NCBI GenBank assembly: GCA_049522565.1
Contig: JBEKNT010000150.1
Span: 1-14,301 of the forward strand
DNA from: JASHVB01 sp049522565
GTDB taxonomy: Bacteria > Pseudomonadota > Alphaproteobacteria > Acetobacterales > Acetobacteraceae
DNA length: 14,301 nucleotides
Direction of reading: 5' to 3'
Shown: one piece after another, positions 6,963 through 13,525 of the stretch
How the letters are laid out: every line of letters begins with the position of its first letter
Numbering within the stretch: position 1 is the stretch's first letter
The notes under the pieces: generated by a model
What the model saw: the letters and a program-made list of their open reading frames with translations, nothing else
The model's database searches: none
Told to the model about the DNA's origin: nothing
Made by a program: the position numbers and the translations under genes

Positions 6963-7928
6963 ATGTCAGCCGTCATCACCGTCAGGAACCTCGGCAAGCA
7001 ATACCGCTACGCTAAGTCCGGGCGTCGCCTGCGCGACCTGCTGACTCCACAACACGCCACCATCGATGCGCTGTCCGGCGTTTCTTTCGACATCGCCGGC
7101 GGCGAGCGCGTCGCGCTGATCGGACCGAACGGCGCCGGCAAATCCACCGCGCTGAAAATCCTCACCGGCATCCTGCAACCTTCCGGCGGCGACGCGCGCG
7201 TGCTCGGCCTGGTGCCGTGGCGCGACCGGATGCAGCTCACGCGCCGCATCGGTGTGGTGTTCGGCCAGCGCTCGCAGCTCTGGACGGAGTTGCCGGTGCG
7301 CGAATCCTTCGCGCTGCTGCGCCGCATCTACGACCAGGACGCCGCCGTGTTCGCCGCGCGGCTCGATCGGCTGATCGGGCGGTTCGACCTGGCGCCATTG
7401 CTCGCGCAACCGGTGAACCGGCTGTCGCTCGGCCAGCGCATGCGCTGCGAGATCGTGGCCAGCCTGTTGCACGGCCCCGCGGTGCTGTTCCTGGACGAAC
7501 CGACCATCGGCCTCGACATCACCGCCAAGGCGGCCATTCGCGAGCTGATCAACGCGCAGGCCCAATCCGAGGGCCTGACCGTCGTGCTGACCTCGCATGA
7601 CACGCGCGACATCGAACTGGTCTGCGAGCGCGTCATCGTCGTCAATGCCGGCCGCATCGTCGTGGACCAGCCGACCGATGAACTGCGCCGGCGGTTCCTG
7701 TCACGCAAGCTCATCACCATCCGCTCGGCGGCGCCGGCGATTGTCCTCGATCTGCCGGGTGTGACGCGGCGGCCAGGCGAACCGCACCTGTCGCTGCTGG
7801 ACGTGGACACCCGCATCGCGCGGGTGGCGCAGGTGGTGGCGGCAGCGCTGGCGCAGGGGGGAATTGAGGATATTACCATCGAGGATCCTCCAATGGAGGA
7901 GGTGATCCATGAAATCTACGCGGCTTGA
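6963..7928 (+). CDS. ABC-2 exporter ATP-binding protein (NatA/COG4586-like)
   Basis: This 321-residue ATPase of a three-gene ABC exporter has all nucleotide-binding motifs: Walker A GPNGAGKST (54-62), Q-loop Q102 in VFGQRSQLW, the signature LSLGQR (154-159), Walker B VLFLDEP (174-180) and the switch histidine in TSHD (H212). The FGQRSQLW stretch and the roughly 100-residue C-terminal extension are typical of the COG4586 group, which travels with two ABC-2 permeases as here. Characterised relatives export drugs, lipids or ions, but the substrate here is unknown. The ATG at 6963 is preferred because family similarity begins there, although its ribosome binding site is weak. A TTG at 6906 in frame is a less likely alternative. 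The last 20 bases overlap the next gene. Confidence 0.92.
   Translation: MSAVITVRNLGKQYRYAKSGRRLRDLLTPQHATIDALSGVSFDIAGGERVALIGPNGAGKSTALKILTGILQPSGGDARVLGLVPWRDRMQLTRRIGVVFGQRSQLWTELPVRESFALLRRIYDQDAAVFAARLDRLIGRFDLAPLLAQPVNRLSLGQRMRCEIVASLLHGPAVLFLDEPTIGLDITAKAAIRELINAQAQSEGLTVVLTSHDTRDIELVCERVIVVNAGRIVVDQPTDELRRRFLSRKLITIRSAAPAIVLDLPGVTRRPGEPHLSLLDVDTRIARVAQVVAAALAQGGIEDITIEDPPMEEVIHEIYAA
7897..7908 (+). promoter_or_regulatory. Full-length anti-Shine-Dalgarno match before permease 1
   Basis: AGGAGGTGATCC matches 12 consecutive bases complementary to the standard bacterial 16S rRNA 3' end. It abuts the ATG at 7909, with the AGGAGG core six bases away. It lies inside the end of the ATPase gene and fixes the permease start, suggesting strong re-initiation for the membrane subunit. 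Confidence 0.85.
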
Positions 7929-8712
7929 ACCGCTGGCGCGCGGCGCGTGGGCGATGGCGCGCATCGGCGCGGCGGGAACGCTGTCGGCGCGCGCCGTGCT
8001 GCTGGGTCGCGCGCTGTACTATCTGCTGGTCATGACGACCCTCGGCAAGTTCTGGAACGCTGTCGCGGCAGAGCATGCCGCCGACGCTCTGCCGTTGCCG
8101 TCCGGCATCGTGCTTTATGTCGGCATCGCCGAATGGATCACCTTGTCGGTGCCGGCGATCCATCTGCGATTGGAAGACGATATCCGTTCGGGCGCCATCG
8201 AAGCGCATCTGCTGCGGCCGATGCCGTATCTGGTTGGCAAGATCTGCGAAACGCTCGGCGGGATGGCGGTGCGGCTTGGCGTGCTGGGTCTGGGCGGCGC
8301 TGGCGTCCTGTTGCTGTCCGATCTCCCCGCTCCCGCCGCGGCCTGGCCGCCGGTCGTGGCGCTGGCGCTGCTCGGCGGCTGCGTGCACGTCATGCTGGTT
8401 GCCATTGCCGGGCTTTCGACCTTCTGGGTGCGCCGCTCGCTCGCCGCTTATCTGATCATGCAGAAGCTGATATTTCTGCTCGGCGGCCTGTTCGCGCCGG
8501 TGACCCTGTATCCGGCCTGGCTCGCGCGTATCGCCGCGTTCAGCCCATTCGCTGCGAGCCTCTACTGGCCCGCCGTCATCGCGTTGGAGCATGACGCAGC
8601 GACCGTCCTGACCGCATTCGCCGCAGTGCTGACCTGGCTTGCGCTGCTGGCACTGCTCTGCGGCGCAATCTGGCGCGCGGGCATGCGGCGCCTGCTGACG
8701 CGAGGGCTCTGA
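7909..8712 (+). CDS. ABC-2 exporter permease 1 (ABC2_membrane_6 / COG4587-like)
   Basis: This 267-residue inner-membrane subunit is hydrophobic throughout. About six helices can be drawn: roughly 27-46, 64-86, 115-137, 147-171, 181-203 and 232-255. A cytosolic segment RSGAIEAHLLRP (93-104) matches the coupling-region pattern seen in this family (G-x-I/L-E/D-x-x-L-L-R-P). It would form a heterodimer with the following permease and be powered by the preceding ATPase. The start is unambiguous because of the extended ribosome binding site at 7897-7908. The stop lies two bases before permease 2. The cargo cannot be inferred. Confidence 0.87.
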   Translation: MKSTRLEPLARGAWAMARIGAAGTLSARAVLLGRALYYLLVMTTLGKFWNAVAAEHAADALPLPSGIVLYVGIAEWITLSVPAIHLRLEDDIRSGAIEAHLLRPMPYLVGKICETLGGMAVRLGVLGLGGAGVLLLSDLPAPAAAWPPVVALALLGGCVHVMLVAIAGLSTFWVRRSLAAYLIMQKLIFLLGGLFAPVTLYPAWLARIAAFSPFAASLYWPAVIALEHDAATVLTAFAAVLTWLALLALLCGAIWRAGMRRLLTRGL

Positions 8713-8714
8713 CG

Positions 8715-9464
8715 ATGCGCCTCTATGTCGCGGAAATGACCGCCGCCATCCGCGTATCGGTGGCGGATCGCACGAACTTCACGCTGCTGCTCGGCGGCAT
8801 GGTGCTCAACAACGGCTTCGTGCTGTTGATGTGGTTCCTGTTCTTCGCCGGATTTCGCAGTGTCCGCGGCTGGCAGCTTGCCGACATGGCGCTGCAAATC
8901 GGTCTGCTTGCCGTCACCTTCGGCGCGGCCGGGGTGTTCGCCGGCGGCTATCGCGACATGGCGGCGGTGATTCTGCGGGGCGATCTCGATGCCTGGCTGA
9001 CCCAGCCGCGGGCGGTCCTGCCGCGGCTGCTTGCGCAGGAGAGTGCGGCGCCGGGTTGGGGCGACATCCTGGTCGGCGTCGCGCTGCTGGCCTTCGCCGC
9101 ATCGTTGCACCGGGGCGACCTGCCGGCGCTGCTGTTCGTGTCGGTCGGCGGATTCATTGTGTATCTGGCGACCGGCGTGCTGTTCGCCAGCCTCGCGTTC
9201 TGGGCCAGCGGCGCACGCAGCTTCGCCCGCGACCTGGTGGAGTTCCTGCTGACATTCGGAACCTGGCCGGGCTCGATCTGGTCCGGGGCGACGAAACTCG
9301 TCGTCTACACCATCGTGCCGGCGGGATTCGTCGTGGTGCTGCCGGTGCGGTTCCTGCGCCAACCGAGCGTGCCGGCGGGGATATTGGTGGTCGCGGCGTC
9401 GCTGATCTACGCGGGGCTGGCGCTGCTGGTGTTCCGCAGCGGATTGCGGCGGTATCGGCGGTGA
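8715..9464 (+). CDS. ABC-2 exporter permease 2 (COG3694-like)
   Basis: This 249-residue second membrane subunit has about six hydrophobic segments: roughly 23-45, 58-78, 117-131, 137-163, 196-213 and 221-241. GDLDAWLTQPR (89-99) is the counterpart of the LLRP coupling motif in permease 1, and the conserved-looking VPAGFVVVLPVRFL stretch (201-214) is typical of this half of the pair. Together the three genes make a complete exporter without a periplasmic binding protein. No clear ribosome binding site precedes the ATG, which follows the previous stop by two bases, so translational coupling is likely. A hairpin just downstream may end the operon. Confidence 0.86.
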   Translation: MRLYVAEMTAAIRVSVADRTNFTLLLGGMVLNNGFVLLMWFLFFAGFRSVRGWQLADMALQIGLLAVTFGAAGVFAGGYRDMAAVILRGDLDAWLTQPRAVLPRLLAQESAAPGWGDILVGVALLAFAASLHRGDLPALLFVSVGGFIVYLATGVLFASLAFWASGARSFARDLVEFLLTFGTWPGSIWSGATKLVVYTIVPAGFVVVLPVRFLRQPSVPAGILVVAASLIYAGLALLVFRSGLRRYRR

Positions 9465-9468
9465 GGCT

Positions 9469-9511
9469 CGTCGTGCGGGCGGAGCAAGCATCCCTCGCTC
9501 CGGTCACGACG
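9469..9511. terminator. Terminator-like hairpin after the ABC exporter operon
   Basis: CGTCGTG (9469-9475) pairs with CACGACG (9505-9511), and CGGAGC (9480-9485) pairs with GCTCCG (9497-9502) inside it. It begins five bases after the permease 2 stop, between convergent genes. It has no T tract, so it could serve either strand weakly or act only as a 3'-end stabiliser. Confidence 0.45.
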
Positions 9512-9559
9512 GCCGGGTCCTGGACGCGGCGAGCCCCTGTTCCGCCGCCCGCAGCGACA

Positions 9560-10171
9560 TCACGCCCGGATCCACGTCTCCGAGAACGCCAGCATCGCCG
9601 TACTGATCGCGTGGCCGGCGACGTCGCGCGGCACGGGCTTGCCCGGCAGCACGCGGCCATTCACCGTCACGGTGGCGTCGGCGCAAGGGACGAACAGGCT
9701 GGGCATGTGATGCCGCCCGGTCGCCGAGCGCTCCGGCGGGAATGCGAAGCAGAACGGCGCGCCGAGGCCGCTCCAGGTCAGCACCACCGTCGTGTCACCG
9801 GCGCGCACGGTTTCGCAATACGCGCTGCCCGGATCGCCCGATGCCGACACCGCGTCGAGCTTGCGGTAGGTCAGCCCGGCCAGTCCCGGCAATCCCTTGA
9901 ACGCACCGAAATTGGCCACGAACCCATCCACCAGGTAACGCGCGAGGGGTTCGTTGTCGGTCAGGCACAGATTGGCCCGTGTCGCCGGAGGGTTGGCGTC
10001 CTGCGGCGATTGCAGCAGCACCAGCGCGTGGCCGCGGCCGAACGGTGACAGCACCACGCGGAAGAAGCTGGCGAGGGTGACGAACGGTCCGTCCGGATGT
10101 TGCTTCAGCGAAATGCCGGGGTTTTCCCCGGACCACTCCACCACGCCGGGAAACAGGATCGGCTCGGCCAT
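9560..10171 (-). CDS. Protein of unknown function, about 200 residues
   Basis: I do not recognise this 203-residue protein. It appears soluble, with no signal peptide and no membrane helix. It has four scattered cysteines (69, 119, 141, 163), none in a metal-binding pair. Notable segments are an N-terminal VEWSGENPGI, a loop GAPFCFAFPPERSATGRHHM (139-156) with adjacent histidines, a likely beta-hairpin ATVTVNGRVLPG (166-177), and a C-terminal helix ending AFSETW. AAGGAG (plus-strand 10179-10184), seven bases before the ATG, supports the start. It stands alone, convergent to the exporter and divergent from the acetyltransferase. GC-rich third codon positions and well-behaved composition suggest a real gene; function is open. 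Confidence 0.72.
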   Translation of the reverse strand: MAEPILFPGVVEWSGENPGISLKQHPDGPFVTLASFFRVVLSPFGRGHALVLLQSPQDANPPATRANLCLTDNEPLARYLVDGFVANFGAFKGLPGLAGLTYRKLDAVSASGDPGSAYCETVRAGDTTVVLTWSGLGAPFCFAFPPERSATGRHHMPSLFVPCADATVTVNGRVLPGKPVPRDVAGHAISTAMLAFSETWIRA

Positions 10172-10420
10172 GTTCCTTCTCCTTGGGGCTCGTCATTGCG
10201 AGTTGACCACCGGCCAGGGCTGCTGACCCGCCCTGAATGAAACTGCCGACGTTGCCAGCGGCACGAGGCTGTTTCTTGCGCGCAGCGCAACGGTGCAGCA
10301 AACCTTCCGCGCCAGCATGCTGCGACGCTGCGCTCCCGGCAATAAGCGCGTCCTGACAGGCGGGCAGCGGCGGCCAGGTCAGCAGCGGCGGCACGCCCGT
10401 CAGGATCGGGCGGTGTCTGA

Positions 10421-10460
10421 GCCTGATGGGCGGCAATGTGCGGGAACCGCACATTCAGGC
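10421..10460 (+). repeat. Two-part hairpin in the intergenic region
   Basis: AATGTGCGG (10435-10443) pairs perfectly with CCGCACATT (10447-10455) around the loop GAA. An outer stem GCCTG (10421-10425) with CAGGC (10456-10460) is separated on the 5' side by a nine-base bulge. It lacks a T tract, so it is not a standard terminator; an operator or RNA structure is possible. Confidence 0.6.
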
Positions 10461-10586
10461 ACGCGGGAGGCAATGGACGATAGCAAGGCGTCGCCGTACG
10501 ACTGTTGCGATACCGACCCCGGTCGCGGCGACGCCTGGGGTTGCGCGATCACCCGGTGCGGGGCCGCCGGCCGGCGGCACCGGTCC

Positions 10587-10614
10587 TTTCACAATCATCC
10601 GGTCCTTGCATAAT
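10587..10614 (+). promoter_or_regulatory. Possible sigma70-type promoter for the GNAT-like gene
   Basis: TTTCAC (10587-10592) and CATAAT (10609-10614) are 16 bases apart, and the -10 box matches the consensus at five of six positions. It sits in a locally AT-richer patch 38-77 bases ahead of the two candidate start codons. The -35 box is weak. Confidence 0.3.
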
Positions 10615-10690
10615 CATATTGCTGCCTGATCCGCGGCAAGGCAGACTTTCAATGGCGCTCATCGATCTTGAACTGTTGAGGGAGGTCTTG

Positions 10691-11287
10691 ATGTCCGGAT
10701 ATACCTGGATCACCGACCCGCCAGTCGCGGAGGTGGCACGCGTGGATTTCCCCGCGGTAATCGGCACTTTCCGGGCGAACGTGGGCAACTACGGCAACCA
10801 TCTGGGCACCGACGAGGGTGCCCAGCAGCTCGGGTTCATTGGCGAGGTGCTGGATGCGATGCTCGGGTGTCTGGCCGACGATGATGCGGCGGCGTCCAAA
10901 TGTTTCGTTTACAGGCTCGTCGGCCAGCCGGTCGCACTGATGATCCTGAGCGGCGGCATGTCTCCCAAACTCGACGAGCTGACCGCGCATCCGGGCGCCG
11001 AGGGCGCTGGCACCATCATGGTCGAGTTCGCGGTGAACTGGTCGAAGGCGCAGGGCAAGGAGGGCCGGCTGATTCTCGATTCCCTCAACGCGAAATCCAC
11101 GGGTTTCTGGACGGCGATGGGGTTTGTGAAATACGCGGAACTGCCGGCGCAAGCGGCCGCCGGCGGTTGCAAAATGCGATTGAACCCCGTTGGCAACGCC
11201 AAGTGGTCGAATGTCGGCGGAAAATGGCGTCTGAAGAAATACGCCGATCAGGGGCTGACCCATTATTCGACGACAACCAAGGGCTGA
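10691..11287 (+). CDS. GNAT-like N-acetyltransferase family protein
   Basis: This 198-residue protein has a GNAT-like core. A central strand VALMILSGG (81-89) is followed by the acetyl-CoA-loop-like GAGTIMVEFAVNWSKAQG (105-122), and then RLILDSLNAKSTGFWTAMGF (126-145), whose pattern of strand, Asn/Ala helix and FWxxMGF is typical of the last part of GNAT folds. The N-terminal third and the basic tail KWSNVGGKWRLKKY (171-184) are not recognised. The ATG at 10691 has GGAGG at 10681-10685, five bases ahead, and was chosen for that reason. An in-frame ATG at 10652 would add 13 plausible residues (MALIDLELLREVL) but has only a weak ribosome binding site. Substrate is unknown. It is a single gene, with a repeat element and convergent hemF downstream. 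Confidence 0.7.
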   Translation: MSGYTWITDPPVAEVARVDFPAVIGTFRANVGNYGNHLGTDEGAQQLGFIGEVLDAMLGCLADDDAAASKCFVYRLVGQPVALMILSGGMSPKLDELTAHPGAEGAGTIMVEFAVNWSKAQGKEGRLILDSLNAKSTGFWTAMGFVKYAELPAQAAAGGCKMRLNPVGNAKWSNVGGKWRLKKYADQGLTHYSTTTKG

Positions 11288-11466
11288 CCTGGCTTCCGGT
11301 CACGCCGCGGTGACTGCGGACGTTCATGCAGAGTATGCCCGGCCAGTGGCCGTTGCGTTCCTGCGGCCCGTGAGCCGTCCTTCCTGCCGTGCCAGTTACG
11401 GCCAGGCGCCCGTAAGGGCTCGCCGCGGAATAACTGCGTCAGTCGACGTGCGGACCGTGCCCAATT

Positions 11467-11581
11467 CGTCATGGTCTGCGAAGCCGGACCATCCACGACT
11501 TTCCTTTATGTGAGCAGCAAAGTCGTGGATGGCGGGCCGGAGCCTGCCCCCGGGCACTTGACCCGGGGGCCCGCCATGACG
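11467..11581. repeat. 115-bp palindromic intergenic repeat, two inverted unit copies
   Basis: The left unit (11467-11502) and the reverse complement of the right unit (11519-11581) share the same ends: CGTCATGG at the outside (11467-11474 with 11574-11581) and a perfect 14-bp arm at the inside (11489-11502 with 11519-11532). Their centres differ. The right unit holds its own hairpin, a 9-bp stem at 11546-11554 with 11562-11570. CGTCATGG...CCATCCACGA is a form I associate with dispersed intergenic repeats of Alphaproteobacteria. Lying between convergent GNAT-like and hemF genes, it could also terminate transcription from both sides. The remaining bases at 11288-11466 and 11582-11661 show nothing else. 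Confidence 0.8.
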
Positions 11582-11661
11582 GACGGACGATGCTGCGCCG
11601 GATGGTGATTCGTTTATCCCTCGGCAGGCGCTAACTGGCGCGGCAATTGTTGGGTAACGTC

Positions 11662-12744
11662 TTATGGCCAGGCCACCAGCGGCGGCAGGCTCATCAGGAT
11701 CGCCTCGACATTGCCGCCGGTCTTCAGGCCGAACAGCGTGCCGCGATCGTGGATCAGGTTGAATTCGACATAGCGCCCGCGCCGCACGAGTTGGTAGCTG
11801 CGCTCGGCGTCGGTCCACGGCTCGGCCATGCGGCGGCGCACGATGCGCGGGAATGCGTCGAGGAACGCCTCGCCGACGTCGCGCACGAACCCGAAGTCGG
11901 CCTCGGGGTCGCCGGTATTGTGATGGTCGAAGAAGATGCCGCCGGCGCCGCGCGGCTCGTCCCGGTGCGGCAGGAAGAAATAGCGGTCGCACCACGCCTT
12001 GAACGCCGGGTAGTAGAGCGGGTCGTGCCGGTCGCAGGCGTGCCGGAACGCGGCGTGGAAGTCGGCGGCGTCGTCCAGCGCCTCGGGCGTTTGCAGCCGC
12101 ATCGGCGTCAGGTCGCCGCCGCCGCCGAACCAGCCCTTGGTGGTGATCAGCATCCGCGTGTTGAAATGCGCCGCCGGCACGCGCGGCGACTGCATGTGCG
12201 CGACCAGGCTGATGCCGCTGGCCCAGAACCGCGGGTCCTCCGCCGCGCCGGGAATCTGCGCGCGGAATTCCGGGCTGAACTCGCCCCAGACGGTGGAGAC
12301 GTTGACCCCGACCTTCTCGAACACCCGGCCGCCGCGCATCAGGCTGATGACGCCACCGCCGCCATCCGAATCGTCCGGCGTCGGTCGGGTCCACCAACTC
12401 CGGTCGAACCGTCCGGCCGGGCGGGCGGCCAGCGGTGTGGCGGCAGTCCGCCCGGCCATCCCGACCGCTGAGCCGGCGGCAGCGTTGCCGGCCGTCCAGG
12501 TTGGCACAGCGGCGGCGGCACTGCCGGCCATCCCGACCGCTGAGCCGGCGGCCGCGTTGCCGGCCGCCCCACCTGCCGCTCCGACGGCGGCCGCGCCGTT
12601 CCCCGCCGCGGCGGGCGCATCGTCCTCGATCGCCTCGAACGCGGCGCAGAGCCGGTCGCGCAGCGCCTCGAACCAGGCCCGCGCCGGCTCCCGTAGTGCC
12701 AGATGCGGCACGTCGGGCAGGTTTTCTGTTGCAGCTTCGGTCAT
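11662..12744 (-). CDS. hemF: Oxygen-dependent coproporphyrinogen III oxidase with Ala/Gly-rich insert
   Basis: This 360-residue cytoplasmic enzyme decarboxylates coproporphyrinogen III to protoporphyrinogen IX using O2 in haem synthesis. Conserved HemF blocks are present in order: GGGGVISLMRGGRVFEKVGV (128-147), VSTVWGEFSPEFRAQIPGA (149-167), WFGGGGDLTPMR (205-216), HDPLYYPAFKAWCDRYFFLP (240-259) with HRDEPRGAGGIFFDH following, and the C-terminal RRGRYVEFNLIHDRGTLFGL (321-340). HemF is usually about 300 residues. The excess is a low-complexity segment (44-110) between the N-terminal helix and FDRSWWTRP, containing GNAAAGSAVGMAG twice (62-74, 86-98). The start at 12744 matches the family, although its ribosome binding site is weak; an in-frame ATG at 12867 is unlikely. 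It is divergent from petA, 204 bp away. Confidence 0.95.
   Translation of the reverse strand: MTEAATENLPDVPHLALREPARAWFEALRDRLCAAFEAIEDDAPAAAGNGAAAVGAAGGAAGNAAAGSAVGMAGSAAAAVPTWTAGNAAAGSAVGMAGRTAATPLAARPAGRFDRSWWTRPTPDDSDGGGGVISLMRGGRVFEKVGVNVSTVWGEFSPEFRAQIPGAAEDPRFWASGISLVAHMQSPRVPAAHFNTRMLITTKGWFGGGGDLTPMRLQTPEALDDAADFHAAFRHACDRHDPLYYPAFKAWCDRYFFLPHRDEPRGAGGIFFDHHNTGDPEADFGFVRDVGEAFLDAFPRIVRRRMAEPWTDAERSYQLVRRGRYVEFNLIHDRGTLFGLKTGGNVEAILMSLPPLVAWP
12452..12566. repeat. In-frame direct repeat within hemF (72-bp period)
   Basis: Two 43-base copies (12452-12494 and 12524-12566) differ at one position only (A at 12481, C at 12553) and are offset by 72 bases, which is 24 codons. They encode the duplicated GNAAAGSAVGMAG in HemF. 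The spacing preserves the frame, as expected for replication slippage or unequal recombination in coding DNA. Confidence 0.92.
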
Positions 12745-12948
12745 GGGGGTTGTTCCGATCACGCGATCAGGGTAGCCCGTGTCGCGCCGCCGGTGCAGGG
12801 GGCCGTGTTGCAGGGGCGAACACCCACCCTTACAGTGCGGCATGCGGCCCCTCAGGCCGCTCGGCATGGCAGAAGATCGGGCAGGCCGCAGGGTCTGTCC
12901 GCGGTTAGGTGCGCCCTGCGCCTGACCGCTACGGGGAAGAGGGGTAGA
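12745..12948. other. Divergent hemF / petAB intergenic region
   Basis: These 204 bp must carry the start signals for hemF leftward and petA rightward. A six-pair hairpin (GCGGCC at 12844-12849 with GGCCGC at 12855-12860) is visible. GATCACGCGATC near 12767-12778 repeats GATC but is not an FNR-type inverted site. I cannot place promoters with confidence. Shared control of haem synthesis and the bc1 complex is plausible from the layout alone. Confidence 0.35.
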
Positions 12949-13509
12949 ATGTCAGACTCCGCCGCGACGCACGGCCACGGCCATGCCGGAGAGGTCACCA
13001 AGCGCGATTTCCTGAAACTCGTCACCGGTGCCGCTGCGGCGATCGGCGGGGCGGCTTTCGCCTGGACCTTGATCGACTCGATGAACCCGTCCGCGGACGT
13101 GCTGGCACTGTCCGCGGTGGAACTGGACATCGCCCCGATCCCCGAGGGCTCCGGCGTCACCATCGTCTGGCAGGGCAAGCCGATCTTCGTCCGCCACCGC
13201 ACCGCCGCCGAGATCAAGTCGGCCGAGGACGTGCAGCTTTCGCAACTGATCGACCCGCAGGCCGACTCGGCGCGGGTCAAGCCGGACCACGCGCAGTGGA
13301 TCGTGCTGATCGGCATCTGCACGCATCTGGGCTGCGTCCCGCTGGGCAACAAGCCGTCCGATCCGCGCGGCGATTGGGGTGGCTGGTTCTGCCCCTGCCA
13401 CGGCAGCCAGTACGACACGTCCGGGCGGGTGCGCCACGGGCCGGCACCGCTGAACCTGGCGCTGCCGCCCTATGCATTCGAGTCCGACAGCAAGATCAAG
13501 ATCGGCTGA
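12949..13509 (+). CDS. petA: Ubiquinol-cytochrome c reductase Rieske iron-sulfur subunit
   Basis: This 186-residue [2Fe-2S] subunit of the cytochrome bc1 complex carries electrons from ubiquinol towards cytochrome c1 at the periplasmic face. Both cluster motifs are intact: CTHLGC (124-129) and CPCHGS (148-153), giving two Cys and two His ligands plus the bridging disulfide. The N-terminus has TKRDFLK (17-23) followed by a hydrophobic anchor (about 24-43). This is a Tat-type signal anchor in which the first Arg of the twin-Arg pair is Lys. A His-rich start (HGHGHAG) precedes it. The ATG at 12949 is supported by the purine-rich GAAGAGGGG just upstream and normal family length. The petB gene follows after 16 bases, so they form one operon. 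Confidence 0.96.
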   Translation: MSDSAATHGHGHAGEVTKRDFLKLVTGAAAAIGGAAFAWTLIDSMNPSADVLALSAVELDIAPIPEGSGVTIVWQGKPIFVRHRTAAEIKSAEDVQLSQLIDPQADSARVKPDHAQWIVLIGICTHLGCVPLGNKPSDPRGDWGGWFCPCHGSQYDTSGRVRHGPAPLNLALPPYAFESDSKIKIG

Positions 13510-13525
13510 CGAGAGGAAACCGCCG

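Larger units (their letters stand above)
10172..10690. other. Structured non-coding region upstream of the GNAT-like gene
   Basis: About 0.5 kb has no convincing gene on either strand; open frames here have no ribosome binding site and no family resemblance. It is rich in inverted repeats. CCTGA/TCAGG and CGGGC/GCCCG pairs lie around 10351-10402, there is a strong hairpin at 10421-10460, and a perfect 16-bp palindrome lies at 10563-10578. It also holds a possible promoter for the acetyltransferase. A structured leader or small RNA is possible but unproven. Confidence 0.45.

Noticed and set aside
6839..7015. 58-59 codon plus-strand frame overlapping the exporter ATPase start
   Set aside because: No ribosome binding site, no recognisable product, and its end lies inside a well-supported ATPase gene.
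10172..10651. Pseudogene or transposase remnant in the intergenic region
   Set aside because: Translations on both strands gave no recognisable protein segment, and no terminal inverted repeats of an insertion sequence were found.
11647..12471. 274-codon plus-strand frame opposite hemF
   Set aside because: HemF on the minus strand has complete family blocks; this frame has none.
12767..12778. GATCACGCGATC as an FNR/NnrR-type operator for hemF
   Set aside because: The half-sites are not the TTGAT-N4-ATCAA inverted arrangement.
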